Source of the DNA: CAXMMR01 sp965198995
GTDB lineage: Bacteria; Pseudomonadota; Alphaproteobacteria; Acetobacterales; Acetobacteraceae
Length of the DNA stretch: 64,000 bases
Direction of reading: 5' to 3'
NCBI GenBank assembly: GCA_965198995.1
Contig: CBDAQG010000002.1
Span: 558,001-622,000 of the forward strand
Shown here: in pieces, positions 60,020 through 64,000 of the stretch
How positions within the stretch are numbered: the first letter of the stretch is position 1
Layout: the number at the start of each line of letters is the position of its first letter
The notes under the pieces: generated by a model
Told to the model about the DNA's origin: nothing
The model's input: only the letters and a program-made list of their open reading frames with translations
Databases searched by the model: none
Translations under genes and position numbers: made by a program

Positions 60020-60130
60020 AAGCAAGGCCAGGGCGCTGCCTTGGACCCGCTAAGGGCTCGAGGCCCTTGGATCCCATCTCGAAGGCCGCTGGCGCGTGAC
60101 GGCGGGTCAAGCGCAGAGCCCTGGCCTTAC
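60020..60130. repeat. REPIN-like element, locus 8, between co-directional genes
   Basis: The left end is AAGGCCAGGGCGCTGCC then TTGGACCCGCT. On the minus strand the right end reads AAGGCCAGGGCTCTGCG then CTTGACCCGCC, so the 28-base ends are inverted copies of each other with about five mismatches. AAGGGC-TCGA-GGCCCTT (60052-60067) lies between. The TAA of the parvulin gene (60129-60127) forms the start of the right-hand unit. Confidence 0.85.
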
Positions 60131-61095
60131 TGCGCCGTCGGCTTGCCCGGCGCCGGCAGTCCCGGGTCCGGCTTCGCCGCGTCATCCTTCATCGGCGTGC
60201 CGTCCGGGTTGAACTTCTGGATCTTCACCTGGCTGCGCGCCTGCGCCAGCACCACCTGGACCTGCGCCTGGATCAGCTGCTGGCGCAGCTCGTCATGCGC
60301 CTGCTCGAACGTCTTCGGCTTGGCCACCCGCGTCTCGATCACCTGGATCACGTGCCAGCCGTAGCGGGTATGCACCGGCGTCTGCGACACCTGGCCGGGC
60401 TTGAGCGCGAAGGCGACGTTGGCGAACTCCGGCAGCATGTCGTCCTTCTTGAAGAAGCCGAGGTCGCCGCCCGACTTGGCCGCCGGGTCGGTGCTGTACT
60501 TTTTCGCCAGGTCCTCGAACTTGGCGCCGTGCTTGAGCTGCTCGATGATCGACTTCGCCTGCTCCTCGGTCGGCACCAGAATGTGGCGCGCATGCACCTC
60601 GGTCTCGCCGCCCTGAGCGGCGATGTCGGTGTCATACTTGGCATGGATTGCCGCCTCGGTGATCTTGGGCGCGACGTCGCGCTGCAGGATCGCGTTCTCC
60701 AGCACGGTGTCGCTCGCCTTGGCGATCTGCCGCTGCACCGCCGGATCGTTCTGCAGCCCCTGCTTCTTCGCCTCGATCACCACCGCATCGCGGTCGACCA
60801 CCTGCTCCAGCAACATCGGGAACAGCACCTGCGGCGGCATCTGGCGCAGCTCGGCCGGCAGGCCCTGGGCGGCCGCCTGCAGGTCGGTGAAGTGAACCTC
60901 CTGGTCGTTGACCTTCGCCAGCACCGGGTCGGGCGGGATCTTGCTGGCCGTCGCGCCACCCGGCGCCGCACCCGCCGCGGCCGAGCCGGTGGCGGGCGTC
61001 GCGGCCGAAGGTCCTGCCGGCGTGCTTTGGGCGAGCGCCGGCAGGCTGAGCGCCAGCAGCGCCCCGCAGGCGGTGGTGAGGAGGGAAGGCCGCAT
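60127..61095 (-). CDS. Periplasmic parvulin-type peptidyl-prolyl isomerase
   Basis: A 322-residue PpiC/SurA-like protein. A signal peptide (LLTTACGALLALSLPALA) precedes an Ala/Gly/Pro-rich linker, a SurA-N-like helical region and a parvulin domain (HARHILVPTEEQAKSII, GGDLGFFKKDDMLPEF, TRYGWHVIQV). It helps fold outer-membrane or periplasmic proteins. It is divergent from secA. Its TAA stop is shared with a repeat element. Confidence 0.9.
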   Translation of the reverse strand: MRPSLLTTACGALLALSLPALAQSTPAGPSAATPATGSAAAGAAPGGATASKIPPDPVLAKVNDQEVHFTDLQAAAQGLPAELRQMPPQVLFPMLLEQVVDRDAVVIEAKKQGLQNDPAVQRQIAKASDTVLENAILQRDVAPKITEAAIHAKYDTDIAAQGGETEVHARHILVPTEEQAKSIIEQLKHGAKFEDLAKKYSTDPAAKSGGDLGFFKKDDMLPEFANVAFALKPGQVSQTPVHTRYGWHVIQVIETRVAKPKTFEQAHDELRQQLIQAQVQVVLAQARSQVKIQKFNPDGTPMKDDAAKPDPGLPAPGKPTAQ

Positions 61096-61380
61096 CGCAT
61101 ACCTCGGAGTGTCGGGTCAGAACCACTCCGGGTCCGGAGCGCAGGCGGATATAGCCCGTGCATCGCATGGCGAACAACCGCGCCCAATGATGAATTTACG
61201 GAAGGAAATCAGCCGTTTTCCGGCCTGTTCACGGCTGCCGGCCAGCCGTCGCTTCGGTTGACCGGGCGTGCCCCCGGTCCTATCTCACGGGATGCGCGGC
61301 TGCCTCGCCGCGCACCCTTGTTGGCTTTGCGCGGGCTCTGCGGCCGGCGCGCGCCACCCTCCTGGTTCAAGGCCGCGTCG

Positions 61381-64000
<2,620 letters not shown>

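Noticed and set aside
60008..60025. TTG start extending ArgJ by six residues
   Set aside because: It overlaps the start of repeat locus 8, and GGAGG is ideally placed for ATG 60007.

Overview
The window looks like chromosomal DNA from an alphaproteobacterium, most probably a GC-rich Rhodospirillales/Acetobacteraceae-type organism. Reasons: a complete squalene-to-hopene cluster (hpnA-hpnG with shc), a GcrA-type cell-cycle regulator, Kdo/LPS genes (kdsB, an LpxH-like phosphatase), a Tim44-like membrane protein and a thrC-M16 peptidase pair. I cannot name a species from sequence alone. No phage, CRISPR array, tRNA, rRNA or transposase gene was seen.

Layout, left to right. 1-8.3 kb (minus): a tightly overlapped hopanoid operon in the order hpnA-hpnB-hpnC-hpnD-hpnE-shc-hpnG. 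It is followed by an SCO-type copper chaperone gene that runs off the left edge and appears coupled to hpnG. 8.3-15.9 kb: a surface-polysaccharide block, with a 1010-residue two-domain glycosyltransferase (minus) divergent from the dTDP-rhamnose operon rfbBACD and another GT2 (plus). 15.8-25.2 kb: an RluA-type pseudouridine synthase, copC-copD, galM, the recR-ybaB-dnaX cluster with the SRP RNA gene just upstream, nudC, pheA and kdsB. 25.3-36.7 kb: a membrane cytochrome c, hisN, recX, tatA, gcrA, a polyprenyl-phosphate-type GT2, holC-pepA, tsaC/sua5, then thrC, an M16 peptidase and a pmbA/tldD gene in overlapping order. 36.8-49 kb: a Tim44-like protein, a diacylglycerol-kinase-like protein, an LpxH-like phosphatase with a GT4, a PL22-like propeller protein, a diguanylate cyclase and two porins. 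48.8-55 kb: enoyl-CoA hydratase and acyl-CoA synthetase, a thioesterase, a DUF2237 protein and glgC with a GlgA/GlgM-type glucosyltransferase. 55-64 kb: an orphan sugar-binding protein, a CinA-N protein, a GNAT-MutT fusion, argJ, a parvulin isomerase and secA (cut by the right edge).

The genes are mostly core metabolism and envelope biology. FPP is converted by HpnD, HpnC and HpnE to squalene and by Shc to hopene; HpnG and HpnB/HpnA belong to side-chain processing or associated steps. The rfb genes supply dTDP-L-rhamnose for surface glycans probably built by the neighbouring glycosyltransferases.

The most unusual thing in the window is not a gene. It is a family of intergenic palindromic elements, at least eight loci plus a fragment, all between 36.6 and 60.2 kb. 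Each is built from REP-like hairpins with a recurrent core, AAGGCCAGGGCTCTGCCCTG followed by GACCC, and several loci carry two copies in inverted orientation (REPIN-like). The elements abut stop codons with a fixed polarity. None was seen in the first 36 kb, which in its left part is also visibly less GC-rich. Other points worth a look are two genes (recX and a GT4) whose conserved N-termini lack any ATG/GTG/TTG start, an acidic tandem-repeat tail on DnaX, back-to-back start codons of an rluA-like gene and copC, and a homopolymer-rich bidirectional terminator.
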